Counted from the stretch's first letter, positions 1 through 14,338 are shown. The stretch is DNA of 64,000 nt from Mansonella perstans (GCA_037074765.1 JBAMDO010000562.1:248001-312000); one strand, 5' to 3'. Numbers and translations: made by a program. The notes: a model not told the origin generated them from the sequence alone.

Positions 1-3000
1 AATGCTGCGTCACACTCACGCTGCCAAGGAGCTTCGCGGCTTACATTTTCAATAATAGCATTCACAGATTCAGTAAGTGAACGGGTGGACTGAGACAGCA
101 GTTGTAGAGATGATGCATTGGCGGCATCCAATGACGCAGTATGAGCACGCCATACTACATTCACTGCTTCTTTTCGAACTGTTTCTAAGTAAGACAGACA
201 CTGCTGCCGCTGCACTCCATCCTGATTTTTTCCTTATTGAAAATAAAACATAAAACAATTACAAATATATCATTTCCAACTTACATCCTAACAACGTCCA
301 GAAAACCACAACATAATGATTTTAAAAGTAGAAACCTGCTGCTGTTTGATGGCTTGTGTAACAGCAGTATGGAAATCGGTATAAGATCGAACGAATACAT
401 CAACGGCTGCTGTTTCCTGTGGTGCTTGCAAGCTTATTGCTAATTGTGAGCAAGCCTCAATAAGTCGTGAAGCCGAACCACGGACATCCAAAACAGATGC
501 TACTTCTGGAGCCTAAAAAGAATTAAAATTTTTCAGAAGCTTAATTTTTATTCAATCTGGAGATAGATATTCAGAAAGAATTTTTTTATAACACGAAATT
601 AAAATTCAGCACTTACTCTGAACGATTTGATTTGGCTTACAGCTCTTTCAACATGTTGCGTATCTGGTAAACACGATAAACACTGTCGCAGAGATACCGC
701 AACTTGTTTTGTGGCATCATTGAGCTGCTGATATGTAACTTGTTCACGTACTTTATCGAATACACGACCTGAATCGTGGACCACTGAACGAGCGGAGGTA
801 ATGAACCTTAAAATTTTGGTAATTCAATATACATCAATTCAATATATTTTACTACTAATTCAAATAGGCAAACATTTATGTGAGGCATAAATGAGCTAAC
901 CTATCCACAGGTGTATCTTTTCTTGTCGAACACACTCCATGAACAGCAGATATAAATGTTCGCAACGACTGTGCCGCTTCGACCGCACTTGCGCCAACGT
1001 GTTGACGATCGCCACTTGCTACTGCACTTACCATTTGAGTCAACGTCGAACCAATCTCAAAGAAAACACCTGTACTACTCCAAAATTTCAAATACGGTTA
1101 CAACTAGAACTTTAGTGGGAGCTACTGGAAAGTTTGATTACCTTACCTATTAGAAGTCCGAACTTGGCGGCCTACCTGTCTTGCAGCACTAGCTAGTCTA
1201 GAACTCGCAGTTTCGGCTGACTCCCCAGGCACCGCATTAAGCTGTCCACTTTGAGCAGCACGACCAATTTCAATGAGCTCATTATCCAGTTCCCGAATCA
1301 GATCTTCCGAATGTGCCAGTTGCAATTCAAAATTAAGCTGTTTGGCATTGTTCAGAGCAACTCGTAGTTCTGCCAGTTGAGTGGACAGTTGCTGACTAGT
1401 GGACTGTAGATGAATGGCCACATGCTGTTCCGAAATTGAAGGCACTGTCTGACGTGCCACCTCAACTAGCCGGGTGGCTGGGCGCAACACCTGAAAACTG
1501 AAAAATTAAGAAAAGTTATGATAAAAAAGAATGGAATTTTTATTCTTAGGATATTAGAATTTGTGAAAACAATGACTACTGCCCAGATGAGGCATCTCAA
1601 TTTTTTTTCGTTTGATCATGTATTTCGCGAGATCCAATTATTGAACAATGGGAGTTTATCCTTCTTCGAAAATTCAACTGATACAACAACCGGGCAGAAC
1701 TTAAACACAACAATATGCCACAGTAATTCAAAGAAAAAAAGTTATTATGAATAAAACAACATTAAATTATCAAAATCAGCAAAGAAAGCCAAAACAATCT
1801 GTGAACTAAAATAAGTACAATTTAATCAAATTTAAAAAAAAAAAAAAAGTATAAAAATTAGAATGGAGACGAATATCGAGAATGAAAATCTCTCTCAAAA
1901 TATGTTACTGAAATATACACCACACAGTATCTCTCTTTTTTCTACAACTATATAACTTCAATTAATGCGCATACAGTCTTTTAAATTGTTAATAACTCAG
2001 CTGTTATTGTCGTTAGTAAAAAAAAAAAAAAAAAAAAAAAAAACAGATGTAATGCTAGTTAGCAAATCCATTATTTAGTCTAATATTTCAAGCTTAACAC
2101 ATTTTAGCAAACGGAAAACAATATTTTGCGGAAAAAAAGATTCGCAAACAAAAACTCATCAAACAAATAATTCACTTGGAAATATGAAACGAATACTACC
2201 ATAAGCTTTATTTATTTTATTTTATATTGCATATTCAAAAGAAAAAAACAATCGATAAACTCAAAAGTTCGATCAACAGAATGTTTGATGTTATAAAATG
2301 TTTTTTTGGAATACGATAAACGACCTGAAATAATTTACTTCAAGTAACTGAAGTTTTTCTTTCAGATCCTTATTTTAGTGATTGAATTAATGTTACCGTA
2401 AGCTAAAAATATGAGTATAATCTCTCTTGTATCCTCTATCTTTACCTAGATAACTTCTTCCATCTATCAAACATCCCATCAAATGATAGAGAAAAATAGC
2501 TACGTTAAGATGACAAACATTCTAATTTCGAAAAAAAACTTAAAAATATCAAATATTAGCAATAATAAAAAAATCATATGCCAACTCATAATAATGCAAC
2601 TGAGATAGGATATCATAAAAGGTTGGAAATGCAGAAATTAATACAATCACAGTAACACAGTATCAAAAGAAGAATTCAAAAAAGCTTGCATAATTATAAA
2701 GCAGAGACGATTGCACAGTATTGCAGCAAGGGATTCAAATTAAAGCCATTTGATTTTAGAATGGTAGATGATAATGGATCAAGTTGAAAAAATCGATGAA
2801 AAGGCAATGGATGATAAAAAGTGATCAATTAATACAAGTAGTAAATAAGCAAATTTCAATCCAAAAACAATTCCCAAAAAATTCTCATTTCTTTCCTGTT
2901 TCCTCAGTGATGATGTCCAATATACATGAGAGGATAATTACATCGATTCTGCTTCGATATGGCTCGTCTACAACAGAATTTACTTCGAAGGAAGCATTTC

Positions 3001-6000
3001 CGTTCAATTTCAATCAGATTTAAAAACCAAAGCAAGATATAAAATTAGCTTCTTTGAAGCATCAATAATTCAAAAGATTCAATTGTCATCCGTGTACAAT
3101 TTTTTGTAAAATATTTTTTTTTTTAAAAAAAAATTTTTTGTAAAATATTGTAATATTCCGAAGCATTTACATAGCCAGACTACATTTTCCGGGTCAGGCT
3201 TATGCTTCATGATAAATTAAAGACACACTGTTCTCCAAACACAATATAAGCGAACTAAAAGAAGTTTAATTTATGCTATATGTAAAAAAAGATAGCAGCT
3301 AACATAAGAATGTCATAAATAGGATGAAATACTTCGATCTATAATTACTAAGGGGCATAAGAAAACGAAGAAAGCTGGTAAGTCGGCAAAAACAATATAA
3401 GCTCTAAGCAAGCAAGGTAGCTTACTAAAAAAACATTTCAAAACCAATGTGTAAAGAAAACAAATCTACTAGCTCCGATTAGGAACTTATCTTCCAAATC
3501 AAACGCGAAAGAGCAATAAAAGTAAGAAATTAAAAATTTAAATGAAACACAAAAATACCCTTTCGGCATTCTATATAAATGTTTATGTATCAAATTTTCT
3601 TTAGTACTTGAACTGAGTGCATAAAACAATTTTTTTCTTTCGATACCACATATTCTAAGTCTGCATCTATTGCTTAAGAACAACATATATATTTTTCCTT
3701 TCAAAAGCACTCCATATATTTTACAATTACTCCTTCCTTTTAACAACATTTCCTGTTGCTTCCGATATGGTGTCCGACAAGCTGATGAACATAATGAATT
3801 ATTCCTTATATCTGGATTTGAAAAGAATGTGTTCTTCTCAACTCACCTGCGCCGTGTCACGAATCAAATTGCTTTGTGCACGAAATTTTTCGTTGGGAGA
3901 TCGAGCTGCCTGACTTTCACGGATAGATGAAATAAGAGGCGGTACTCGTTCTGCTGTTTCTGTGCATTCTATGATTAATGTTTCTGATACTGTTTTCGAT
4001 TGAATATACGGTTGACAAGCATTCGCTGCTGCTATAGTTTGAGTTGCTGCGGCTGCCGCTTGTTTTGCAGCCTGGAAAATTTCTGGAAAAGTTCCCTATA
4101 CTTTTCAAGTCGCAAATTCAAATTTAAGCCTTTCAACATGGAAAGCAAACCTGCTCGAGGTGATCCATAGTCCTTTTCGACTGTTCCTCACTGGTTGCTT
4201 CACTAGCGACCGTCACCAACTTTTCGGCAGCATCGCGTAACGCGACTTGCGATTCAGCTGCCTGCGGGTGCACCTGACATTCCTGAACATAAACATTCTA
4301 TTTTCTACGTCGGATCAGCTTCTCCCTGCTTCTCACCAGAAGTGAAATGATCGTTCACAGTTTCATAGCAAAAGTCAAAACAAATATTTTAAAGATAACC
4401 AATAATTATTGCAAAGCAATACCTTAGTAGCATCAATCATCCGGCTGGTAGCTTGTGCCACTGAACGAGCTGCATCAAGTAAGCGATCACGACGTTCCGG
4501 TGTACGATCCGCTTCTGCTTCCATCTGTTCAACTAATAAACGACTATGACGTATTGCATTCTCACCTTGTCGTACCATATCTTCCGTTGGCCCCTGAAAT
4601 TTGAAAACATTTAATCCAACTTTCAACAATTTGTTTCACATGTCTTTTTTTATTAAAAATAGTATTAGAACAAAAAAAAATAGGAATGATCGAGAAAAGA
4701 CACTGCGAATGAATGAACTGTTGTTCATCCGCAAAATTTCACCATTCGCAAATTGACAGCTTTTTAGGAAAGGAATGTCTGTTGAAATGAGGGAAAGACA
4801 CAACTTTTGAGATATGGTATAATATAGTGAACTGCAATCATATTTTAATGATCAAGAACATTGCAATGCATATATAACTAATTTAACTATGCGTAAAACA
4901 TGTACAGAAATTTCAACGAGAAAAAACAAACCTGATATGTAATAATTTTTCTGGACTGATTTAAAATTTGTTCGTATTCATAATTCTCCTGCGTTGTACG
5001 AATTAACTTCGGTGAAGTTTTCACATGCAAAAGCAAATCATCCAGTGCTGCCGTCACCTTAAATTTGCATTTTTGAACTGCATCGAAAAATTGCGCTTAG
5101 CAGCTTTAAGATTAATTCTCAAAACGTCCCGTTTACAGTTGAAAACTATTTAAGCATATTTAATTTTACTACCGGTATTACAAAATATAATTTAATTTTT
5201 TCCGCCTACTCATTTATCGAAAGCTGGCTCCGATATGAATTATCTTGATTCAAAATTCCGAATAACTACCTGTCGGGAAGCATCATGAATATCAATAAAA
5301 GATTTCTTTCCATTACCAGTGCTTCGCGCGCATGCGTCTTGTGCATCTACTAATAAGTCCTCCACTGCACGAGCTACTTGTTTCGCAGCAGATGTTAATT
5401 GTTCTTGACAGACATAAGAATCAATAGTTGGCGCTACGACTCGAGCACAGGCTACCAATTGAGAAGTAGCATAAGCACACTGCGTAGCAGAATGAATCAC
5501 TTTGTCTTGTAATGCCGGTTCTTCACATTCGGCAGATATAGTTTTAGCCCTAAAAATATTGATATAATTGCATACCTAAAATCTTCAAAGACCTTGATAC
5601 ATTTCGTTATGCCATATTAAAAAAATGCATAAACTCCAAGATTACAAGTCTATATTATTACATAATAATGAACTTTTCCGGAAAAAATTTCAATTCATGG
5701 ATTTAGTAATCTAAATTTTTTCCTTCTTCGTAGGCCGACAATATTTCTTTATTTTTATTTGAGCTGCTTCATTATTTTCAACGCTTACAAAAAAGTTAGA
5801 AAAATTTGCATCCTTAAATTTGTCCCTTAATAAGTAAATAAATTTCACTTTTCTTCAGTGTATTAAAAAATCGAGCAATTGATTATTTAAAAATCAAATG
5901 CTCTCTCAATTTTCCTTTCGGAAAATTTTCAAAAAAAAAATAAAAAATCAAATTTGGAACAAATATATGTAGCATCGATATGATATCATTTTAATTCACA

Positions 6001-9000
6001 TGCCTGAATATATCTGCTATGGAAAAGTAAACCTTTCTTAACAGCTCAGCACTTGAGACTCACCGAAGTACGAGTTGTGCCGTAGAGGTTGCCACATTCT
6101 TTGCACGCTGCACCAAATGGTCGTGGAATGTTCTCACTTCATCAGTTGGTTCATCCAAAGTGTTTATAACAGCTTGTGAGAAATCCCCAACACGTCCAGC
6201 AGCAGCAAGCACTGTCGTCCGTTTCTCTTCGTGTTCCGGATTGACTGTATTCAAGAAATCAGAAAAAGCGCCACATAACTTTCGAGCAGCATCCACCAAA
6301 TCATCTAAATTGTATCAATTTCAATCAATTTTGAAATCTAACGAAATAAACTTCGCCAACTGTTCACTATATAATATTAATGAGTTCATAAAACATGACA
6401 AGAGAAATATTTGATGGAAATTAAAGATTATGCTCAGAAAGTACATTTAATAAATTTCTGAACAAAAAAAGTGAATTATTAATAACATACCACGCCGCTG
6501 TTCGTCAGGCATTAAGGCAGCTAGTTCGCGTACTCCACGACCCATTTCGGGCATATTCGATCCAATTGTAGCTATTGCTGTGCCAACTTTTGAACCCATT
6601 TCTTCTGCAACCGCTGTAAGTTGTACAACATGAGCCGTTGCAGCGCCCATCTGTGCCAGCTGGTCACCCACCTGAATAAGTTTTTGTTACTGCTTTGATT
6701 TATCAAGAAATAGAGCTGATCTTCAGAATTAGATTCTTTTCAGTTGATCGAATTGAGTTAAAATAGAAAAAAGTTTTAAAATAGCTTCTCAAACAAATGT
6801 TGATTCTGGGGCAGTGTACCGCTATAAATAAGTATGAACTAAAAAAAATGTTAGCAAATTCTTAATTATACATGCATTTTTTAAATATCATAATGCTTCC
6901 AAACACATTATCTTTTACTGTCCACTAATTTTCCTGTTCTAAAACAACTCAGTATCGAACATTTCCCATTGTATTTCATCCGCATATAGCACATTTTTGC
7001 TAATTGATGTTTGGCAGTACACATTTTCGAAGCAACAGTTCTTAGAACTGGCACAAATAAACTGTTCTTATATATGAAGCTAAATTTATGAAAAAATCAG
7101 CGCTTGAAAAATTTTTGTAACCATAAACTGATCGTGTACAGAGTTTTTATGAGTTTCGTGTGAACAAGTAAAACTGAATAGCGAATAAACTTCGCATGTT
7201 CCCGAACTATAGAATAGTGACTCAAGTAGTGGAAAGAAAGAAAAATAAAAAGCTGCCTTTTGTTTTTCGACTTCTACTTTAGTTTCAATCCAACGCCGTG
7301 AAGTGGGGTCATCACTGAACCGTGGTAACTGGATTTCTACAGGCTTCTTCATTTCTTCTTCCGCAGCTTCAACAGCACGTATTGATGCTTCAATCGTACC
7401 AATTAAAGCTCGCTGAGCGCGTTCTTGTGAATCGACTATACGTGGGCGCTGACCCTACAATATTCTTTTAATCTCTTTCTGATGCAATCTTAAGTCTCTG
7501 TCAGCATATAAGAAACGCTTTCCAAAATCTCATGCAAATATGAATTCAACAATCCAAATTCACTTGAAAAATGAAAACTATATACGCACTTTCTTCAAGC
7601 AGTACCACTCATTTATATTTATGCTCCTTACTTTTGCAAGTTGTTGTTGAAGAATCTGTCCACTTACAGCACCATACTGTGCGCCATTTAGAATTCCCCT
7701 CTGTCCAGGTACTAAACCACCAGGAGTTCGTAAAACACCTGGAATAGCAACACTGCCTTCGCGTGCAAATCCTTCACCAATTTGCCCATGTGCAACTAGT
7801 GTGGCACGTGCCGGTGCTACTACATCTTCCAACATTGTTGAACCTTCATCACCCTGAAAACTTAAAACAATTAATCTTTTGGAAATTTACTCTGAAATGA
7901 TAATATAGAAATAGTAAACTTCATTATACTTTAATGAAAATAATGAAAGTGATGAAAGAAACCTCTATGCCAACGTGATCACAAGTCCGTTTCTTTCTCA
8001 AAATGATATCAATGTAACCAGCAATAAGTTGTGCAATTTTCTCACCATCCGCCGTTTGCACGGAATAATAACCATCTTGATAATCGCCAAAATCCTCAAA
8101 TTTTAGACACACTCTTTCTGTTATTATTAACTTATAACTGAAGAAAACTGTTTCCGATCCAATTTATCTTTTATGACTTGCAATCAGTAACATAAAAAAG
8201 GAAAAACTCTATTTTATCCAAACGATTATTTAAAATTAGTCAGAGAACCTGGAAATCCTTACCAATGTAAATGTCTTAGGTGAGGCAGCCCATCGTCTTA
8301 CTTGCTCCAGTGGCCATTCCTGGAGCACTTCTTTGCTTTTCTCGTCCATCCTCATCACACATTCTTTATTTACACCTAATAAACGCGGTACCAGCTTGTT
8401 TTTCCCTTTCATTTTCTCCTTCACGACAAAGAATGTCACACCATAAGTAAGCAAAGAACGACACAAATGAACATATTTGCTCTTCGCATCCAGTTCACTT
8501 TTTCCAATTAATTCACGATAAGCGTCTATAACGCGCTTTTCATTATCCCTCGACTTCGCGTATTCCTTCGGTAAGATTTCGCGAAGACTGTAATTATTAC
8601 GACAAACTGTTTGTAATAATTAAAAATCACGAAACCGGGGAAATATCTGAAAGCCAAAGTGGAACCAGAACTTACTCTAAAAAGTTAGCTCGCTGTCGAT
8701 GCTCCAGAAGATCACCGTATTGTATTTGGCATTGCAAAGCAGCCAGATTGCAAGCCATATCGCGCGTGACTGGATGATTTCCTTGTAAAACACCCATTTT
8801 ACATTGCTCATACAATAAGTTCAACTGCACAGGATCGCGACAATCAACATTTGTGTCCGAAAAGAAGAATTTTCGACGCAGCACTAGCGTCTCGTCATCA
8901 GTTACCTGAAAATCACATTCATTAAAACGATGAGGATCAGAACCCCTCATCTTATAGAAGTGCTTATGAAAGGATCAATGTCAAAGCTAATTTGAACAAG

Positions 9001-10053
9001 CATGTAGTAACCAACCGATTGTTCACGCAGAGTTTTACCATGATCAAGCCACAGCAGCTCTTCATCAGTATGTAATTTAGCTCGAAGTTGCTCCATTTTC
9101 TTTTCCTTATTTCGTCCAAGAGTCCCGAAACCGATACCACGCTCCTCGCTTTTCCCTCTCCTTTCTTCCTTTAGCGTAAGTGTTGAGCGCCAATCCTGGT
9201 CCGACTGACGCACCTGAAATAAAGAATCCCTCTCAAAAATAAAAATTTTGCCTAGCTGAAAATAAACTTCGTTTTCAATTTAACACATAGCTACTTTTAA
9301 TTATATATCATTAATTCTGTCTAATAATAGAGTTCGTAAATAAAATAAATGTAGATATTAAAGAGGCTTTTGCTAACCATGGAATATTCTTCATGATTGC
9401 TGATACCAATTTTGGAGCATACAACAACCATTAGTTCACCCACTGGCTGACTTTCATCTACCAATACTGTTTTCACAGCACCATCTAACATTCTTACTTT
9501 CAATGGTCGAATTTTCTTTCTGTATTCAACTGTGTCCTAAAAAATGTGTTTTGCTAATACTTAATAATCGACAAGGTTTCTTGCATAGGCACCAAATAAT
9601 TACAATGTTATCAACAGCAAAAATTCCAAGAAGGTATGCTTACTCCGCTCCGAACTAAATAATATTCTAAAGTTCGACCATTCTCCATCCAAACACATTT
9701 CGTTGAATCTTCTTCGAGCCGAAACAGACCATATTCCTTAGCTGAAATCAAACATATAGAATTAATTTGAATAAATTGTAGAAACATCTCCTCTTGATGA
9801 ACTATTTATGAGGAAAGAATTCCACAAATTCTCAACAGCTTCTGATTGGAAAAGATAACAGTGATAAGAAAATAAAATCTTTTTTTGAGAGAATGAAAAA
9901 CTAACGGTTAATATTATTTCCAGATACTTTTTCTCGGATAATTTTACATGCATCGAAAACAAGAGTCGTCGATTCAAACTGCATTGTCTTCTTCAGTTGT
10001 GATTGCTCGTCTCCTTGTGGTGACCAAAGCACGTTTAACGTTATCACACCCAT
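1..10053 (-). CDS. tln-1: Talin, 5' portion (FERM head and rod R1 to start of R7)
   Basis: Talin links integrin tails to actin at adhesion sites and muscle attachments. Exons (minus, high to low): 10053-9906, 9741-9644, 9536-9378, 9213-9016, 8905-8676, 8587-8263, 8094-7963, 7853-7632, 7454-7257, 6671-6491, 6304-6064, 5549-5270, 5057-4932, 4593-4423, 4282-4151, 4071-3847, 1490-1147, 1077-901, 806-617, 512-336, 221-1. Phases agree throughout. This gives about 1391 residues, near the start of rod bundle R7 by comparison with vertebrate talin. Head landmarks include EYRKKIRPLKVRMLDG, DPVQLNLLYEQ, VVKEKMKGKNKLVPRLLG and DFGDYQDGYYSVQT. The rod includes SATQCAYATSQLVACARVVAP. The ATG at 10053 has an in-frame stop just upstream. 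The gene continues past the left edge. The exon 9 donor appears to be GC rather than GT, and the exon 7 acceptor (TTTGAG) is unusual. Identity is very secure; a few splice sites are less so. Confidence 0.96.
1491..3846 (-). other. Largest talin intron in the window (2.36 kb)
   Basis: The flanking exons encode contiguous rod sequence when compared with vertebrate talin, so no exon is missing here. The intron contains only AT-rich sequence and homopolymers, including a run of about 23 A at 2019-2043. Open frames inside it are short and low complexity. Nothing else was seen. Confidence 0.8.
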
Positions 10054-10140
10054 CGTCTTTATTTAATTCACGTTCCCGTTTCTCCTGTACAAGTGCCGTC
10101 TACAGTTGCTGCTCAATTACCTCGATGCCTAAAAATGAAA
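10054..10140 (-). promoter_or_regulatory. Talin 5' UTR and candidate trans-splice acceptor
   Basis: On the minus strand TTTCATTTTTAG lies at 10140-10129, a good nematode 3' splice site with no convincing partner donor nearby. It leaves a 75-base leader to the ATG at 10053. This fits spliced-leader addition, or an intron whose first exon lies upstream. Transcript data would decide. Confidence 0.55.
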
Positions 10141-11336
10141 GTACTAATAAGATCGATGATACTATAAAACATATGTTAACTATAGTAATCACGATATTTA
10201 TATCGGAATATCATCAATTTCTCTAGCTTATTTTTACAAAAATATTAATCAGTTTCTTTTTACATTTATTTCACAGTGTCTCGTATGTAAATTACTTTAA
10301 AATAACCTAAGCACTACAGTACAATATAAAAAGATAAAATCATTTCTTTTTCATAATTTTCAAAAATCTCAGCAGCTAAACTGATAAGGAATTCAAAAGA
10401 CAACAAATCAGGCTATGATAGCATTTGCACAAACGATGAATCATGATAAATGATGAAGCACTAAAGCTCAGCAGTAATGAATTGACAATCATTTCATTTT
10501 TTAAAAGCATTATCGTCTAGAATAGCCATTGTATTATCACATTGCAAATCTGATATCATCCATTTCTCAGTTTTTATTATCATCAATTAAAATCTAATGA
10601 CATTACTGCATCGAAACTATTTTTAACTTTTAGCCAAATATGCCAAAATTCAATCGTTTTTTCTTTATTCTCTAATGCGATTACAATTGGATAAATAAGT
10701 TTTTAATCAAAGAAGTTGACTAATTATCAAATCAATTGGAATCACAACGATCAACCTATATATCAATCACTTAATTTAAATGGCGAAAAATATATAGTTG
10801 AAGATATATAAATATTATTGTATTTGTAAAATTATGCACCGATAATAATAAAGTATATTAATTACTAAAAAAAGTTATATGAATGTGTTAAAAGTTCCAA
10901 ATCGATAAATAATTTAAATAAAACATTACAACATGTATCAATCCTACTATATAATAGCATAGGAAATATTAAAATTAGAGGATTTTTTAAATAGAATTAA
11001 TGAAATTGAAAAAGGGCAAAAATATGCTAAGATAGCCATAATATTCCTTTTTAGTATAAGCATTCAATTATATTCTTCTCGATCAGATGCTTCATGTAGA
11101 AAAAAAATACCCCATTAATGTATGAACAGAAATTTTTTCATTAATTACAAAGAGTTGAAGCATAGAAATGTATTGTAGGAATAACAATTACATAAAAGTT
11201 TTAAGAATTTTAAAAAAAACTTAAGGTACTTTTTAAAGACTCCTTCTCCTCGCCAAAATACCATCTCCAAAAAATGCTCGCTCTTATGTGTGCTTCAAGA
11301 CTGCAATCACACACGCTACGAAATTCTGATATCCAA

Positions 11337-11544
11337 GATACAACAGAAATCTCACGTTTCTACGTCTCTACGTTTACATAAACTGAATATGATACAGAAA
11401 TCTCATGTTTCTACGTTTCTACGTTTTATATAGACTGAATAAGATACAGAAATCTCACGTTTCTACGTTTCTACGTTTTACATAGGTTGAATAAGATACA
11501 GGAATCTCACTTCTACGTTTCTACGTTTTATATAGACTGAATTG
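11337..11544. repeat. 52-bp minisatellite, four copies
   Basis: Four head-to-tail copies start at about 11337, 11391, 11443 and 11495. Each begins GATACA(R)GAAATCTCAC, continues with two or three TTTCTACG blocks, and ends CATA/TATA plus GACTGAAT. Copies differ by a few substitutions and a small deletion in the fourth. No coding frame crosses it. Confidence 0.9.
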
Positions 11545-11880
11545 GTTGTAGGAAGAATTGATCTTATCAATGATCTTTCAAGGACCAGATAAGATTAGCA
11601 GCTTGTTGCTAATTTTATCTGATTTATATTTGTATGTATGTTAAGTTGATGCTATTCTGAGTACGTGTTATGTTCACGAAGAATCACGTGAATGAGACGG
11701 ACAAATAGAAGTTATTTGTGAGAAAAGAGAAGCAGAAATGATTCATCTCTTCATTCTTGTTCAGTTACATCATATAGCACAAATTTAAGCTATCTCTATC
11801 TAACATAGAGTGAAATATTTTCAAAAGCAAGCAGAGAATAGAAGCTTATTTCATAGCTAAAATAAACGCCTACGACTAGT

Positions 11881-11981
11881 GTCTGTGTGTGTGTGTGTGT
11901 GTATGTGTATGTGCATGTGTATGTGTATGTGTATGTATGTGTGTGTGTATGTGTGTGTGTGTATGTATATGTGTATGTGTA

Positions 11982-12015
<34 letters not shown>

Positions 12016-12062
12016 GGCGTATGTGTGTGTGTGTGTGTGTGCGTGTGTGTATGTGTGTGTGA
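11881..12062. repeat. Long TG/CA microsatellite with TATG variants
   Basis: About 180 bases of (TG)n interrupted by TATG units. Translations in both directions are long Cys/Val or His/Thr repeats and are not genes. The mixed TGTATG pattern suggests an old, interrupted array. Confidence 0.97.
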
Positions 12063-12943
12063 GGTGATGATAAAGAATTGAACAATGATAACAACTTTTA
12101 GTGAAAAGATAGAAATACTTTACGGATTTATGGAAGAGTTGTTGAATATATTAGAATGAGAATACGGTCATAATGAAAGATATTTTATTTCATCGCTGCT
12201 ATAAATTTCATACTGATTGATATCAGTGAAAGTTTGATATGGGATATCAAACTTTTATTTATTTTATGGAATAATTGTTTGTGAAAGTTTGCAAAAATCA
12301 AACTTGACAAATGAAATCCTTTTTTTGTTGTTAACACCAAACGAATACATTTAGAGAAAAGTTTTATTGATAGATAGGAATAAGTACTGTAGAATGTTGA
12401 AGAAAACAATACATGATAAATAGCTCTGAAATAAAATTTCTTATTACTAAATTTTCGTATCCTTTTTTTTTTTTTTTTATTCGAACTTCTTATATAGCAG
12501 AAGTTTGTTCAATAAAATCCAATAATTTTATACAAATTTAAGTAAATCAGAAATAGTTTACAACATGTTGCAATTCTTGCCGAACGATCAATTTCACATA
12601 ATTTCTAACTTGTCGATTATCTCAGTGTTAATTATTTGTACTACAGATAATTTATAGTATACAATGTTATTTTCATAATTATATTTGATTTCTCTAAACA
12701 AAAAAACAATTATTGAAATCAAAAACAATGATCACTTTTAATCTGAAACAAATTTTTGCTATATATTTGAATCATTTCGTGTTTCACGACAAATAATGTT
12801 AATTGAGGGATAAAGATTAGATAAAGATAGTATTGGATATCATTTTAAGGAGTACTGGAAAAGTAGATATATAGGTAGCGATGTAATAGAAATGTAGAAA
12901 TAACAGGGGATATCAGTAATAACTATGTAAGAGGGGACACGGG

Positions 12944-13120
12944 ATAAATGATGATGATGATGATGATGATGGTACGGTGTTGTAAGGTTGCGGGAAAAGC
13001 GAGCGCGGTAGTGTCAGTGTCAGCTTCTTGTGAACAACTCGCCCAACGTTGCTGTTCCGTCTAATAGTAGTAGTGATGTGGTGGTATTTGCTGCTACTTA
13101 CTGATAGCTATTCTCTAGCA
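12944..13120. promoter_or_regulatory. GC-richer island, possible promoter or outron start
   Basis: A (GATGAT)n run is followed by about 150 bases clearly richer in G+C than the surrounding DNA, including GCGAGCGCGG and CTCGCCCAACG. Only tiny frames occur in it. It lies 3 kb upstream of the talin ATG, so a distal talin promoter or non-coding first exon is possible. No TATA box or defined factor site was recognised; the assignment is inference. Confidence 0.3.
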
Positions 13121-14214
13121 GCAATTGGTAGCAAACTAAACTTCAGTTAAGATGTCTGTATGCCGGGAGTGTAAAATGTATGGTTCTCATCCAGTCACAA
13201 TGAAATCCTGTTAATTTAGAACCGTTAACTTCAGCTTCTTCTAACTCCAAAGCAGAAGAAGGATGGGTGGAACGGATAGACAAATAGAACGACGTTAACT
13301 GAAGAAGAATAGAAAACATTTTTGATTCTTTATGCTAATTGGCCCATCCAGAAATTACTAATGATACATCAGGGATTGCTATATTGATCATCACGACTGC
13401 CACAAATATGAGATTTCCAGGACATTTTAATCCAAATTTCGTATAGCTCATTCAAAAAGAGTGAAAGATTAATTAAGGATCAACTTAAAAAAAAAAAAAA
13501 ACTTCATATATTAAATGTTCTATTTAATGAGCGAATGAAGAAAGTTATCATAAATCATAACAGGAAACAGTTCAAATTGTCGAAACACTTTGTTTCATTA
13601 TAATTCAAAAAAAAAATCAACACAACGAGTTTGTCTCGATAAAAAATTGTCGCAATTTTTTGTTGCAAATCTCGTTGATACTAGTAGTCTTTTTCTTCTA
13701 CTTTATAGACTAAAATTTCAGACCTATTTACGGAAGATTTCTTCTCATCATCTAGCTTCTTTCACTCATTTCTCAATAATGACTAATTTAGGAAATCCCA
13801 CTGTAATGTCTTGCATTTGCAAGTGATCAAACATTACATTAAATTTACCATTGGCTAATATGCAACAGTAAACGCCAAGCTATGTGAATAAAAGATAATT
13901 TTGCATAAATTAGAAAAAATTGAAGAGTAAAGAAAAGAGAAGAAAGCATAGTTACACTAATAATCACTAATAATTAAGAAACATGTAAATAATAATAACA
14001 CATATTTATAATAAAAGTTGATCGCATAAAATTCAAAGCTGACAATTGGGAAAGCAAAAGAGGAACTCTGAGGCTGTTTGCTGAGGTAGTAAATACTCTA
14101 TGTAAGCTTGTCTGCCCGATGAGCATTTGGATCGTTAAATGGATCGAAGTCCCATATCCACATCAATTTGTGGCTATCACAAATTGATGTGCCCAAAACG
14201 AAAGCATTAATACT

Positions 14215-14285
14215 ATCAGCACTGCTACTACTATTACTATTATTACTACTACTACTACTACTACTACTACCACTACTATTACTAG

Positions 14286-14338
<53 letters not shown>

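Noticed and set aside
9948..10226. 92-codon plus-strand frame over the talin first exon
   Set aside because: Antisense shadow of the talin N-terminal exon.
11876..12094. Long His/Thr and Cys/Val open frames on both strands
   Set aside because: They are translations of a TG/CA microsatellite.
13152..13214. 20-codon frame MSVCRECKMYGSHP with two Cys
   Set aside because: Too short to support; no splice or family evidence.
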